64,000 nucleotides of DNA from Diadema setosum (GCA_033980235.1 CM067066.1:37819455-37883454); one strand, 5' to 3'. Numbered from the stretch's first letter, positions 22,666 to 35,782 are shown. Numbers and translations: made by a program. Notes: generated by a model not told the origin, from the letters alone.

Positions 22666-22755
22666 ATCATCACCATCATCATGACCTCATCATAATCATC
22701 ATCATAATCATCATCATAATCATCATCATCATCATCACCATCATCATCATCATCG
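22666..22755. repeat. (ATC)n repeat
   Basis: About 90 bp of ATC/ATA triplets giving poly-Ile in one frame. It is intronic. Confidence 0.92.
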
Positions 22756-23064
22756 CTGGCACACTTCATTGCTATCATGACCAGCAGCATCTACATTGCT
22801 TGTCCTCATCACTATCCTCATCACCTACTCCAGATACCATCGGTACCACCAATCACATCCACCATCACTTCCACCTGCATTAATAGCAGCTCGCGACTCA
22901 GGCATCCCCCTACTCCATCCTCACTCCAATCACTCAACGTGTTTGACTCCCGGTACGGCCTGTTGGTTGGGAGGCGACAACTGCGCCCGTTGAGGTTGCT
23001 AAATCTCCTGCTCGGAGCCCTCTATGACAGACACACGCGCAAGCGACGGACAGCCAGACGACAT

Positions 23065-23105
23065 TCACACACGAACACAAACACACACACAAACACACAC
23101 ACACA
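23065..23105. repeat. (CA)n/(CAAA)n microsatellite
   Basis: Interrupted CA repeats next to a locally GC-rich patch. Simple sequence only. Confidence 0.85.
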
Positions 23106-26100
23106 GCTGTGATGAGGGACTTGCTACCCTCTCCAACAGCGTGGGAGGATTTTGCTCGTGGGTGGATAACTCCCACCTCGCTCGCCACAAAATTACTCCT
23201 CTTCGTTCTTTCTGTTTTTTAATTTCTGGAATCAATCAGCCTTCCATATATCCTAACTCACAACAAATTGCACAAATGAGTTTACTTTCAATGCAACGGG
23301 GATTAGTGTAAAAACAACAACTCTTGATTCCCTTCACACACTATCACTTTTCACGGCATGAGCACGATTGTTTTCTTAAAACTTCCGCTACATCTCGCTT
23401 TTGCTGCAATGTTGTTGCAGGGATACACAGCCAGGAAAAAAGGGAATAAAGTCCAATCATCGATCGTCAGAAAGAGCCAATGCCAAGGGCAAACGGTTGA
23501 TGGCAACAGCAGAGGTAAGATGGATTGAAATCATGCGATCAGACGTGGACCCAATCAGACATGGGCAAGAACAAATGTAATATTGAGGGAGACAGCCTGG
23601 GGAGTTTTATCACAAGAAATATTGATGACGGAGAGAAGGGAAAACTTGAGAGTGATTAGGAGTACCGACATATGAAATATTCAAAGTGGAAATGTAGCAG
23701 AGATTTAGAACATAAACAAAACTACATGAACCATGAGCATAAAGATAGAAATGCCTATTGACAATTATAATTGACAGAAAGACAAATACATACAAAGATG
23801 AAGACAGAAAGAGACTTAAGAAACTGAGCATATCTATGTATATGCCGATGACACAAGGGTAGGCCATATGTATTGATGAGGTTTTTTTCTTTTCCAAATG
23901 AAAACTTTGCAACATTTTATGCTGAATTACAATATATTAATCCAGAAAACGACCCAAAGAGAGATTTGTAAATGACTGAGAGGTTACTGGAAGAAGAAAG
24001 AAATTAAGGGGGCAGAGATATAACAGACAACAGAAACAGTAAGTAACAGAGAAGAGAGATATGAGAATGTGAGCATACCTGTCCTATATTCTTATTCTCT
24101 ACATTTTTGTTTATGTTTATTTCTTTATTCATCCATAAGCTTATATAGGGCAATAAAGCTGAGAAAAAAAATTAAAACTTCTTTACACTTGGCATCCTAA
24201 GACATCCTATAACATCAGTAATTTATGAAACCCATGTATATAAATGTACGAGATGTACATATTAACATACATAAAGATAGAAAGATATAGAGAAAGAGAG
24301 AGTGAGAGGAACAAGTGAGAGTGGCTGGTGAAGAAAGGCAGTGGGGATGATGATGATGATGAAGATGACGAGGAGAGCATCGAGAAAGGCGGAGGACAGA
24401 GCTGTGAGATGCTCTCTGTATACACAGAGATCTGCCAGTGGTTACTGATTGATCCGCAGGCACGGACTCGGCATCAGAGCAAACACGGGTTTGTGTACAA
24501 AGCCTCCTGCGCAAAGTGGAGCTGCCATAATTTCCGAAGGAGAGCGCCGGGCATTCATTTCCTCTCCGCAAATGTGAACGAAACCAAAGGTGTCACATTT
24601 GCCGCTGTCCGTCAGTACATAATGGCCGTAGCGCCCGCACCGACCACTCTCTCTCTAGCTATCTCTCATCTCCCTCTCTTTTCTCAATTTTGCCTACTAT
24701 GCACTTTGATGCTGTTCTCTTAGAGGTATGCTGGGCAACTACGTCACAAATAGAAACCTTTCCTCTTTTTTTCCTTTCATGCACACCTCCAAAGAAAGCA
24801 CCAATGCATATCAAAAGTGCATCAAATATTCAATGCTTGACTTGACCCCTTTCTTATGGCCATCTTCTACAGAAAACAGTCTTGGAAACAAAGACTGGTT
24901 GTGATTAATGATGAAAGTATTGCCATTAAAACAATATTGTCAATTAGAGAGGCTCGATCAGAACACAAGTGACGACATATTGTCATAGCCCTTTAAATCA
25001 AAAGGCTGTAACTCTTCAATGACCTTTCTGGAAAGGGAGGTAACCTATGACAGGCTACCATCAATCTAAATAAAACAGTGTGCTATTAATTTACTTCACC
25101 CACTAGACATTGATAGTCTTAACAGATTCTTTGCCAGTACTGTCAACTAAAATATATCTGTGCTGTGAGGTGCCAAAAGATACCTCTCCTTTAAATGTTT
25201 CAGCCGAACAATGATTATCCTTCATTAGTTTCCTCATCAAGGGATCGTCACGCCGTTCCAACCTGACTGTAATATGGCCTGCACATGGTCGTTTGCTCGT
25301 CTCTTGGACATGGAATCTCTCGAGGGAGACAGAGAGTGAGAGAGAGGAAGAGATTAGTGAGAGTGAGATTGTTTCCATGGCAACCAGAGGACATCTGAGA
25401 TGATGCGTGTCTCCCATTAGCAAGTGGCATCTGTGCGTGAGCACTTGAGCGTGTTCCTTCTTTCTTTAGCCCGTAAGATTCCCTCTTGGGCAAAACACGG
25501 AAATCACTTCACGAAATGGAAATCATTTGAGGCATTGGACATCAATGAAAAGGAAATAATTTTCTTCCAATCCATGCTCAATTTCTCTACTGTATGTCAT
25601 TTGAAAAACCACCAATGAATGACTTCAAAAAGTGCTGAAATCCTCTGTTTCTAAGAAGGTATATGGCAAATCTTGGAGTTCTCTGATCTCTGAAGAGGGC
25701 TTCAAACATCATGTTCTTATAACCTGCACTTTATCTGCGCACAACACTGTCAGTGACATCATCTTCAGGTTCTACCTGACAGCTACCATCAACACAAGAT
25801 GGGCATGCTCATTGGACAAGTTCTTTAGTAACAGCCGGTATACTGAACTTGGTCTATGACCTTACGGAGATGCTCTTAAAAAATGAATGTTATTTCCTTC
25901 ACTGGCCTCTTAACTTCCTCCGAGGAAACTTTATACTTTCCCTCGTAAACCTGTACGGAGATGACTGACATGCGTAAGCACTTCTCAATTAGGATCTTCC
26001 CTCTTCTCGATTTTATATCGTTTTTCTTCATAACCCTCCTGTTTTAGTAAGCCATCTCACCATTTGGAGGAAGCAGTGTAGAGATCTCTCAAGTACGTAC

Positions 26101-27678
26101 ATACATAAAGCTCTTCTACGACAATATCTGATAGATATACCATGCACGTGTCAACTTGGAAGTCTTTGTAATTTTGGCTGACTTCAACTCTGACCACTCA
26201 ACATTCATAACACCCTATCAACAGAGAATACCTACACATGGTATGCTCTGTTTAACATAACATGTTCCTTAGCACCAGCCCATGGAGTTGGAAAAAAACG
26301 AAGTGGATAGATCAGGCATGAGCATATTCAGATTATATTATGGGACAGTCAAGTACGGTGCGGAGATATCAAATTAAAAAGTCTGCCTGCTTCTATAGAG
26401 TGACAAGATGAAGGAGAGAGAGAAGAGTACTGTTGAGATTAGGAGGAGGTGGATAGGAATAAATGAGAGAAAACATGACAAAGGAAAAGGGAAGGGAAGG
26501 GAAAAGAGAGGGAGAGGGATAAGGGCATGGTGACAGAAGAATTAGTCAAAAACCCTCAAACTGAAGTGTAGGGAGGAAGAAAGATATTGGATGGCAATAA
26601 TGTGCAAGGTGTGGCAGAGGGCAAGATTGAGGGTAGGAGAGATGTGGAGGATATATACTGGAGAGGGAACGAGGAAGATGGATAGAATGGAAGACAGATA
26701 AAAGAATGTAAGAGAGAAAGCCGGATGGTGGAAGGAGTAAAAAAAAATCCGAGAGAGGAGATGGACAGATGGAAGAGGAAGATATATACTAAGGGATGAT
26801 AGAGAGAAGGATGGATAGAGAGAAGGACCAATATGAGAAAAAGAGAAAGACAAAACAGGAGAGATGGAGGCACAGGTAGAGGATGAGAAGCATCTTTTAA
26901 GTGCGCCCTCGCCATTTTTCCATAAAACATTTTCACCATCGACTGGGTGAAGTCAACGCGATGCTGCCTGTGCGTGACCGTGCACCGGGCTCCTTCTAAT
27001 CTGCCATTATTTTGATGCAGTTAATTTCAGGTGGCACGATCCTGGAGGGACACTCTTATCTTCCCTTGACTCATCCCCCCTCCCCCTAGCCTTGATGTTC
27101 AGACCCCATACTGTCATAAGATCTATGTCTTTCCACATCCAAACATTTCCCATAACAGCTTCGAAGGTTACGCCACTTGGATCCATCTCCCTTCCCTATG
27201 TCTGTCCCAAGGCTCCATACCCCCTCTAAAAAATTAATAAACAAGAAAAAAATGAAAGAAAACATGATCCTGCCAGCATCATTAACAATAACAAAGAAAT
27301 GCTTATCAAGTGATATTTGAGGCTAAGAAAGACACAGATGCAAATTGTGGTATAGGCCCAGCAATATGCCTTTTTGGCACAATCCATTCCATATACTGGG
27401 TAGGCAATGCATTCAACCTCAAACATATGCACACATACAAAGACCGAGTACTGAAATGTGTAAAAGGGCACATTTAATGGCTATGACACAAGTGATATTT
27501 TTCTTGATAAACCAAGTATCATAACCTCTTCCTTTAAATGATGCTTCTGCCAACATGAGTATGTTGCTCTCCTCTGCCTAGCAAAAGTCTGCTCGATTGC
27601 CACTGGCGTTTTATGACGTATACACTCACATAAATTTTCTGACGTATGCACTTTGTCAGTTGAGTACCTACACCAAGT

Positions 27679-27716
27679 CCCCCCCCCTCCCCCCCCCCCC
27701 CCCCCCCCCCCCCCCC
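27679..27716. repeat. Poly-C tract
   Basis: A 38-bp run of C broken once by T, the longest C/G homopolymer in the window. Runs like this are prone to length errors in sequencing and assembly, so its exact length is uncertain. Confidence 0.9.
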
Positions 27717-28701
27717 GTCACCTGAGCTGCACTGAAAACACGACCTGGCTCTCAATATATTGCTTGCAGACATCATAAATGCATATCGCCCCGTTTAAAA
27801 AGATGATAATTGACTCAATTACTTGTGCTCTGACGAAGAAAGAGTAGAAACAAAATCCTGGCCCTCTTGAAACTGCTGATCTAGCTGCTGATATGAAACA
27901 AAGGCCATTATCCCTCATTATCATCGTAAGTCTTCCACCCACCTCTTTTACCCCCAATCCAGCAAAGCATTTCTCCCTCTGCGTCATTAAAGGCATTAAT
28001 CTGAGCGGGTATTTTCTTGGATAACACATTCTGTTCAGTGTTTGAATCCCAACAAGGCCTGATTACACTCTGTCTTCTTACTCTCCACCCTATAAATGAA
28101 TTATTTTGCCTGGGGCTGGCTGCATCGCTGTGTACGGAGTGGCTCAACCCAACCAAATGGTTCAAAGAGCCCCACTTTGGGCAGTCTTGGGTTTTTGATG
28201 GAGAAACAAGAAGGAGAAGAGTAAATGAGCAAGGGAGAAGAGGAGGAGGAGGAAGAGGAGGGGGCAGAGAAAAAGGGTTCCTTCAGGAGGTAATTAGACC
28301 TGTCAAGAACAAAGAAAGCACAAAGAGGTACACACACACTCTCCCTGCCCCCCTCCACTCCCCCACTTTCTACCTTTTTTTCAATTTTTCTGATAACTAA
28401 TGATGGTCACACCTTAAAGCCTCCATCAAGAAGTCTTGATTATCTGCTCTCACCCACCTAATAACCTGTCCATTAGAGCCCACATCATAAGACCGCACAG
28501 TCATCAATCTCACAGCATGGAGAGTAGTATATCTGGAGACCATCATACCTCTAACAGGAATTGCAGGAAATGAACAGGGATAGTTCTTTCTTCACAAATA
28601 TGTGATTATTCTTAAATTCCTTTTTGTTAAACTTACTGATTTTTTTCACTGATCTGAATTTATTGATCTTTATTCATATATGACTTTACATTTTTGCCAT
28701 C

Positions 28702-28738
28702 TTTTTTTTTTTTGGGGGGGGGGGGAAGGGGGGGGGAG
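28702..28738. repeat. T-run joined to G-run
   Basis: Twelve T followed by about 24 G interrupted by AA. The complementary form, C-run joined to A-run, recurs at 14540, 44744, 49886 and 53666. Confidence 0.9.
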
Positions 28739-30828
28739 TGTTTGGAAGATGACTGGCACAATTTCAAATCTTAAACAATTTAGCAAACAAACAATAATGT
28801 GATTCAAAGTCAACAGTGAGTGTTGTCAAGCTGTATGTGATACAATCCAAAATATCTCTTTCCGTATGACTCAGGACTTGAGAGATGGCTTTCCTGGTAT
28901 CAATTACGCAGTGAGACAACATATATATAATCCTTCAGCATCTTGGGTGGTACGGTTCATACTTCCTCATTGTATTCTGCATGAAAACACTTGAATCCAG
29001 GCTGAAATAAATGATTGTTCATCCTTGCTATCATATGCTATTGATAATGGATATCTTGGGGACAACCATTGCAACACTGAAAAACTAATGGAGCTCTCGA
29101 CTACCACAAATGGCTATTAAGTACCAATAAGGAATATGATACAGAAAATACATTCTATTCTCTTAAAATTCCCACAAATACAAATATGCATGCATACTCT
29201 TACAGGGATATATGTATACCTATTTGTCTACATGACTGCATACATCCACTTTCATAAGGCATAAAGCTTCATATCTATATACATATCTATTTATTCATCT
29301 ATTTACCAATCTACCTACTTATCTGTCTATCTAGCTATAGACATGTAGAAATATGGCTACATCTCTTCATCACTGTATCTTCAGAGAAACATACACCACA
29401 GCACACAGGGTATCTCCTTTCATATCCTTTTTATTCTGTTTCTTTTATTTTCCATAACTAACATTGACATCTTCGTGTGTAATCCTTCCCACTACATTCA
29501 CATCTGCATCTGAAGTGATGGGGTTGCCCCAGGCAACACAGACTGGAGATTACTGACAGACAGCCTCTTCCCTTCTGAACACACTGCACCCCTGATGGTT
29601 TGGGAGTCTCACGGCAAACCTTGGTAGACCGATCCGCACAATCTGCATTTCTACACGGAAACCACCACCCTCAATGAGGTGACGCTCTCCGCGGTGAATG
29701 TGTTGACCACCACGCCATGCATGCAGCACGCATGAACAATGACGGCTATCGCAGACATTCTGCCATGAATCCAAGGTTTGTACGATCTGTGACGCCTCCC
29801 CCCACCCTCCTCAGCCACAGAGAGAATCACAATGCACATCGAATCTCATATGAGGCTGGCAGAGAGAAGGAGGATATGACTGATGATAAAGAGGGTAATC
29901 TAGGAGAAGCAGCTACGTGAACGCTCTTGCTGTGCTCTCTCTGAGGAGGCATGTCATTCCCATCATGGCTATTGTCAGTGGTGATGGGCCGATACCGTTA
30001 GAAAACAATTATGAGGTAGCATCTTGCAGGGGCTGAAGACAAAAATCTCTCATAACAACCTCTCACATCCAGTGTGACCACATAAGGAGTGCAAGCATAA
30101 TGAGAATATTTAGACCAAAAAAGACAAAAAATTGTGGGGGGGGGGGGGCAGACGAAGAGTTGTACAGAGAAACGAGAGCTAATCTCAGGGTCAGAGTAAA
30201 ACTCCTTTTCAAGCTCATGGTCTGTTTTAGTGCAGAAGAGGCATTAAATGTAGAATGCCTGCTCTGAACAATTTCTCTTTTTTTCTGTTTTTCTTACTTC
30301 AATTAAAACCTATTCTTGCATCATCTTGCCTGTAACATAGATGTACAACATTTTCAGCAATAATCACACAGAAAAGCCTGCCACCAAAAGACGACAACAT
30401 GCTGTGAATTGGACGATATGCTACCCAAAATGAGAATCGATTCTTTCCACGTATTGGATGGGGTGCCCCTGTGCATCGCTTTCAAGCCGGGGATTGGCCG
30501 TGGCGAAGCTCCAAATGCTTGAGTCGAACAGGGATGTGTAAAATGAGACGACCCATAAATGTTGATTGGCTCGGTGTGGTAACATTACACCCTGGACAGC
30601 CCAGCCATCCCTGTAGTCTGAGAGGACCTGCAGGAACTATGCTCACTAGTTTCATTTCCTTTTCCATTTGTTTCATAAGTACAAACACAAGCACACAGAT
30701 GTACATTCGCATGCATAAATACATATATATGTATTCACACCATGCATAATGTGAGTATATGGGTGCACATATCTACATGTATGCATATAAGAATGTATGT
30801 ATGAATAAACACTGTATGTATGCATGCA

Positions 30829-30858
30829 TGTATGTATGTATGTATGTATGTATGTATG
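30829..30858. repeat. (TGTA)n microsatellite
   Basis: Tetranucleotide repeat within a wider ATGTATGC-rich stretch (about 30700-30910) that has alternating purine-pyrimidine character. Confidence 0.85.
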
Positions 30859-31810
30859 CATACATGGTATGTACACGTTGTATGTACATTTACATACGCA
30901 CCTTTGTATGGGTATGTTCAAAACTATGACATCTCATTTGATTATCCAGCAAAACATAGTATATACATATAAATGCGTGATCAAAGTAGGTAAAACAATA
31001 AGGCCCATCATGCATACAATATAACCTATTTACTGGGTTTAATACCCAAACTTTCAATATCGAGTCTATTTATTACTCATTTTCAACTTGTCGTTCAAAG
31101 TACTGTTTGTTTGTTGTTGTTTTTTCTAATTTAGTGGGCAGTTTCATTCATTTTCTGCTAAATAACTGAGGTGAAATCAATGTAAGATGACTATTCCTGG
31201 CTGAGGTCTATCAGGGCAACAAAGCAGGATTTTAAACTCCCGATTCATTACCACAGCACAACCACCACAACTAATCTGCAATGCATATTTGCTCTATACC
31301 CCCAAAACCCAATCACAGCTAGCACAATACAAATACAGCTACAATCATTACTCTCCTGGGATGACAGAAATGAGATAAACAAGGGCTGGAACCACAACGA
31401 GGACAATTTACTGAAGTCACACCATATACCTTGCACTAAGCAGTGGAATAATAACACTTTTTTTTTGGGGGGGGGGTATTCTGTAGAAAAACATGACTCA
31501 GATTATCTTTCAACTAAGCTGAATGAAGGCATGTTTTTTGTTTTGTTATTGTTCAAGCTGACTTTAATAAAAAGAGCACACTCACACTTGGATAAACAAA
31601 AGAGTGAAAGTTTAACTGGGATCAGATGATCTCAAAAATGTTATGAAATTTTGAACATAATTTTGTATGTTTTTTTGAAAACAAAAAATCAGTCACAACC
31701 ACATGTACCAAAATGATGAGCTGATGATGCCACTACAGTACATGTATGCAACAATTATTGAGAATATACAGGATAGAGTGACAAGAAATATAATTGTCAT
31801 GGAATACACC

Positions 31811-31980
31811 AGGGGTGTTTCATAAAGCTGTTCTTAAAGTTACGAATGGCTTAAGAACGACTGGTGATCAGTTCTGATGTGCTATACTTATTAGAATTTC
31901 AATAATTCAGCACAAGAACTGATCACCAGTCATTCTTAAGTCGTTCATAACTTTAAGAACAGCTTCATGAAACACCCCCA
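31811..31980. mobile_element. Foldback element 1 of a four-element cluster
   Basis: About 170 bp. It starts with GGGGTGTTTCATAAAGCTG and ends with its inverse. The inverted arms are about 64 bp long with 5 mismatches, leaving a loop of about 40 bp. It is non-coding. The next element starts at the following base. Confidence 0.88.
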
Positions 31981-32126
31981 GGGCCCTGTTGCAGAAAAGT
32001 TTAGATCCTATTCGTCAGAATATCTAATAGAAATCTCTGAATACTCAATGCTGAATGACCATCACATGACTTAGGTTTGAATTATTGACTCAGGTTAGAG
32101 TACATCTTTTTATGAAACAAAGCCCA
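31981..32126. mobile_element. Foldback element 2 of the cluster
   Basis: About 146 bp. It begins GGGCCCTGTTGCAGAAAAG and ends TATGAAACAAAGCCCA; the outer 18 or so bases pair imperfectly. The termini follow the same GGG...TGTTTCA pattern as its neighbours, but the interior is unrelated. Confidence 0.65.
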
Positions 32127-32366
32127 GGGGCTGTTTCACTAAGCTCTAAAATCAATCCTACGGTCAATTCAATGGATCTTACTGAGAACTTTGGGATCAA
32201 TCAGTTTTCAGAAATTAAAAACTGTTTTTACTAAGCCATCCTGCCATATTCTAGAAAAGGCCTACATCTTGAATTCCTATGTATCCTTCCAAACTAGATC
32301 AGATCTGAATCTATCCCAGCTTTGGGTATATACATTGTCTGGCTGAAGTTAGTGAAACAGGGACCT
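32127..32366. mobile_element. Foldback element 3 of the cluster
   Basis: About 240 bp. It begins GGGGCTGTTTCACTAAGCT and ends with AGTTAGTGAAACAGGGACCT. The ends are inverted copies over about 18 bases; the interior is A/T-rich and non-coding. Confidence 0.72.
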
Positions 32367-32525
32367 GGGGGGTGTTTCATCAACGCCTGTCAGTGCCGAC
32401 AACTGTCGGCGCTGACCAATTTCAGCAAAATCTTTGGTTTTGATTGGCCGAGATGCTCTGGTCACTGACCGTTACTATGGTGATTCAAGTTGTCAGCGCC
32501 GACAAACGTTGATGAAACACCCCCC
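32367..32525. mobile_element. Foldback element 4 of the cluster
   Basis: About 159 bp. It begins GGGGGGTGTTTCATCAACG and ends CGTTGATGAAACACCCCC. The next segment in, TGTCGGCGCTGAC, is repeated in inverse as GTCAGCGCCGACA, so the arms extend about 45 bp. Ends and structure match elements 1-3. Confidence 0.85.
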
Positions 32526-33878
32526 TGATGTGTTGCAATACTCCTTCAAAACCTTGACAATTATCACTGCTGTCAACACAGAGGTGATTTCAGGGACAGA
32601 ACATGTCTCGATGAATGTCTGACTTCACAAACAATCTTGCCATCATATCTCACTCACGTAGAGTCAGATTCAAGCTCTACACTGAGCACTCCATAACATT
32701 TTATCAGGGTCGCATTCAAGTCCCATTTGATAGAGACATTTATAACTGTTTTGATGTATCATCCTTACAGACTTTACAACATTGCAGCAATGTGCATCCT
32801 CATACCTGATTGGCTGATGCCTGGCTGTTACCATGGCAACTGCACTGATTGCAGGTTGTGACTTTTAAAAAAAGTCTTTTTGTTTTGAGAAAAGGAGCGA
32901 AGATGAAGTACTGACCTCAATGACTGCCAGTGGGGTTTTTTTTTTCCACTTTATAGGCTAGCTCATCTTCTTTTGTGAAAAATAGGTGTCAGTAAAGGGT
33001 TTATCTAGTAAAAGGTCACTGTGACAGAAAGAAGGTTAGCTCTTACCCTTTTTCTTTTAAAAGTCAAGCCACTTTGTTATCACCTCAGCAAAATCTCAGC
33101 AAAATTTTCAGATGAAAAATATGGGGCAAATATGCCATCTACAGTTGTCTAGGGGAGGGGGTACAAGGGGAGGGGTTGGTTATTGTCACAATGTATTGTT
33201 GTACACAGGGCTTGTTTCACAGCCATTCCATAGTTACGAGGCATATTGTGATTAGCATAGCAGCGGAGGGGGATTAAGGCTCAAATTTCCAGACACGAAT
33301 CATTGTCTTAACAGTTTTGTTATATCACATGACAGACATGGCAAATAGAAAATGTGAGTGACCACACAAACCATGGCTGGACGGTGCCAAACATCTGTTT
33401 TGATAACAGGGATACTGGTACTCAGAGGCAATGTGTATTACACTTCAAGGCAATCTGTGCCAGTTCATGTAAGCATTGCCACCCTGATCTCTGCATTAGT
33501 GAGAACAAGTATCGATGTGGCCCCTGGACCAACTCATCAAGCACTGTGCACAAGGTGCCCCACCCCAACATCATGTCATGAAGATCCAAGACACACTCAA
33601 ATAAAACTTCTAGTGCCAGTTCGTGCCATCTTCAACGATTTCTACCATTCCATCCCAACATCGTTAGCTCTTTTCATAACAGCAAACTTACCAAATTCAC
33701 ACGGAGGACATTATTATGCAAGGGCAAAATGTCAAATGGAGTAGATGCTCTTTCATTACTAAATGCTGGCACACACGGCTTGATGATACCAGCAAGAAAA
33801 AGGCTGTAACAAGTGCATAAGGGGGAAAAAAAAGTTTCATCTCACCTGACTGCAAGCTTTAAGGGCATCACATTTCTT

Positions 33879-33908
33879 GGTTTGTTTGTTTGTTTGTTTG
33901 TTTGTTTG
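33879..33908. repeat. (TTTG)n microsatellite
   Basis: About seven TTTG units, 30 bp from the donor of GSE1 exon A. On the gene strand it is a CAAA repeat in the first 60 bp of the intron. Confidence 0.93.
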
Positions 33909-33937
33909 AATGCTTCGATACTTTGATTATTTCTTAC

Positions 33938-34171
33938 CATTGTCATTTGCCTGCTTGGCCAGCTTACGCAGGGCAGCTGCGAAGCTGGAGGTGCGGGTGG
34001 CGGCCAACGCCTGGTTGGTGCCTGCACCGCCGTTGCCACTGGTAACGGTGACGGTACTGGCCGATTGGCTGAATGGGGTTACGGTAGCAGTGGTGCGGTT
34101 AGCCTTGCTGTTAGCGGAGGAAACCACGGTCAAGGGAGGGGGTTTGGTGCTTGGTCCAGGGGGAAGGTGGC
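33938..34171 (-). CDS. GSE1: GSE1 exon A
   Basis: 234 bp. The acceptor is CCAATTCTAG and the donor GTAAGAAA. It enters with two bases completing a codon (phase 1), encodes 77 residues and leaves one G, which exon B completes as Gly. It contains NRTTATVTPFSQS and then SSFAAALRKLAKQA, matching the RTTATVNPL and SSSFAAALRKLAKQA segments near the N-terminus of vertebrate GSE1; the second is the family's signature and is almost invariant. Between them is a Ser/Thr/Gly-rich linker. No initiator Met occurs in frame within the exon, so at least one upstream coding exon exists. Confidence 0.93.
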
Positions 34172-34246
34172 CTAGAATTGGTGGATTAAAGAGAGATAAA
34201 GGTAGGGAGCGTTAATTTTTTTTTTTTGGGTTGTTGGGGGTTAGAT

Positions 34247-34304
34247 AGGCAGACAGACAGATAGATAGATGAATAGATAGATGGATAGATAAATGAATAG
34301 ATAT

Positions 34305-34367
<63 letters not shown>
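34247..34367. repeat. (GATA)n microsatellite
   Basis: About 120 bp of GATA units, perfect in the last 60 bp. It encodes the IYLS repeat peptides on the minus strand. It lies 75 bp upstream of GSE1 exon A in gene direction. Confidence 0.96.
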
Positions 34368-35759
34368 CAAAGAAGAAGAGCAAGGGAGGGAGAGATAGAA
34401 CGAGCAAAGGAGAAGGATGGATGCAATGATGGCAAGGAGTAATAATGATGAGAACAGTGATAGGATAAATCAAGATTCTTGGAGAGGATGATATAATTTA
34501 TGAGTATTAAGATTAAAATAACATAAGATGATGGTGATGATCCGAGCCTTGGCTCACAAGAACGCACAAATTACACGGGGTGGAAAGTAACCACAGTTAG
34601 AGGAGGTATAAGACGACGGAACAAAACACAGTAAGAATCAAGAATACAGAAATGAAAAAAAAAAGTTACTATGTTCAAGATGGGAGGAACATATGTTGTA
34701 AACAGTACGTAGAATAAATGTAGCAGGTTAAGTGGAAATAACAGAGAATGGAAAGATGACAAAGCGCAAGAAGAGGGGGCAAATAAGTTAAGAATGGAGG
34801 AATAGGGAAGATATGTTAGCCATTAAAGATTGGGGTAAAATTTCACAGATGATGAAGATATTAGTATTACCACAGGATAGAAGAAAAAGATGAACAAAAA
34901 TATAGGAGGAAATGATAGAAACAAATGGCACAAGGATATTGTCAGAAAAAAGCATACATATTAAAAAAAAGGGATGAGTGGGTATATACAGTAGTAGGAA
35001 AGGGAAAAAAGGAGGAAAATTGAAGAGAAAATTTGAGAGAAAAGATGAGAATGAGAGCTTACTGCAATATTTAAAGTATTATTAGAGTATGATTATGATG
35101 AAAACATGATGTGTGAGTTAGAAGCTTTTCTTTTGACAAGTAAATGATTTCTGCCATTTGTTAATTCCTTGTTCTCAAATGATTCATGCTAACAGCGTTA
35201 GTATTTCTGCTTTGACACTCTGCATATTCTGCTCATAATTCTTGACTGTTCCTACACCATTATTACTGTGGCAGTGTATTGGGATTATCCATTCCATTCC
35301 GACTGCGATGGAATATAGGATACAAACAATTTGTGCTCTACAATAAATGATGTCAACGAAACAGCCAATTTTCTCATGAACAATGTCTGCCATGTCACAA
35401 GATCATGCACAAGTCACAGCATTACATTGTATTCAAGTAAAATACCCCCCCCCCCAAGTGCTACGCCATGGGAAATGCTATTCTGACATTAAACCGCTCC
35501 CTCTGTCCTCTACCAAGTAATTTATGGAATATCTCCGAAGGCTCCACTCTTAAAAACAGAATGCAGAAAAGGATAAGAAAATTTTACTGAGCACATCTGT
35601 TGGAATATGCATGAGCATTAACAGCAAAATAGAAAATGAAAATATTTCTTCTTCATTTACTTATTCATAAATGCACATAAAAATGGATTTCAAAAGTACA
35701 GTGAGTCCTTGCATCAAAAGTCCTTCAAACTTACCACATATCAATGCCATATGCATTAT

Positions 35760-35782
35760 TTGTGTGTGTGTGTGTGTGTGTG
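35760..35782. repeat. (TG)n microsatellite
   Basis: Eleven TG units in otherwise unique A/T-rich sequence. Confidence 0.93.

Larger units (their letters stand above)
21931..33937 (-). other. GSE1 intron between exons A and B
   Basis: 12,007 bp with a GTAAGA donor and a CATCCAG acceptor. It contains TG and TTG arrays (21992-22076), an ATC array (22666-22755), CA repeats (23065-23105), a 38-bp C-rich run (27679-27716), a T-run joined to a G-run (28702-28738), a TGTA array (30829-30858) and the foldback cluster (31811-32525). Frames at 24328-24723 and 33354-33744 are not recognisable as genes. No extra exon is required by phase. Confidence 0.75.
16161..34171 (-). other. GSE1: GSE1-family gene, partial (four internal exons)
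   Basis: The visible part of the transcription unit spans 18 kb and is read on the minus strand. Splice phases agree at every join: exon A enters in phase 1 and ends in phase 1, B ends in phase 0, C ends in phase 2, D ends in phase 2. The introns are 12,007, 4,435 and 830 bp. The encoded 244 or so residues correspond, in order, to the N-terminal third of vertebrate GSE1 by remembered motifs, not by a database search. GSE1 is a nuclear coiled-coil protein found with LSD1-CoREST-HDAC repressor complexes. The initiator exon and all sequence after exon D, including the coiled-coil part of the protein, are not in the visible exons. Confidence 0.85.

Noticed and set aside
24328..24723. Plus-strand 131-residue frame with an acidic start
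   Set aside because: The acidic part is a GATGAT repeat and the rest matches no family. It lies in a GSE1 intron with no splice support.
33354..33744. Overlapping plus-strand frames just beyond GSE1 exon A
   Set aside because: No recognised motifs, two frames compete over the same DNA, and no splice or start context distinguishes either.
34247..34367. Regularly spaced repeat considered as a CRISPR-like or satellite array
   Set aside because: It is a plain GATA tetranucleotide microsatellite with no spacers, in an animal genome.
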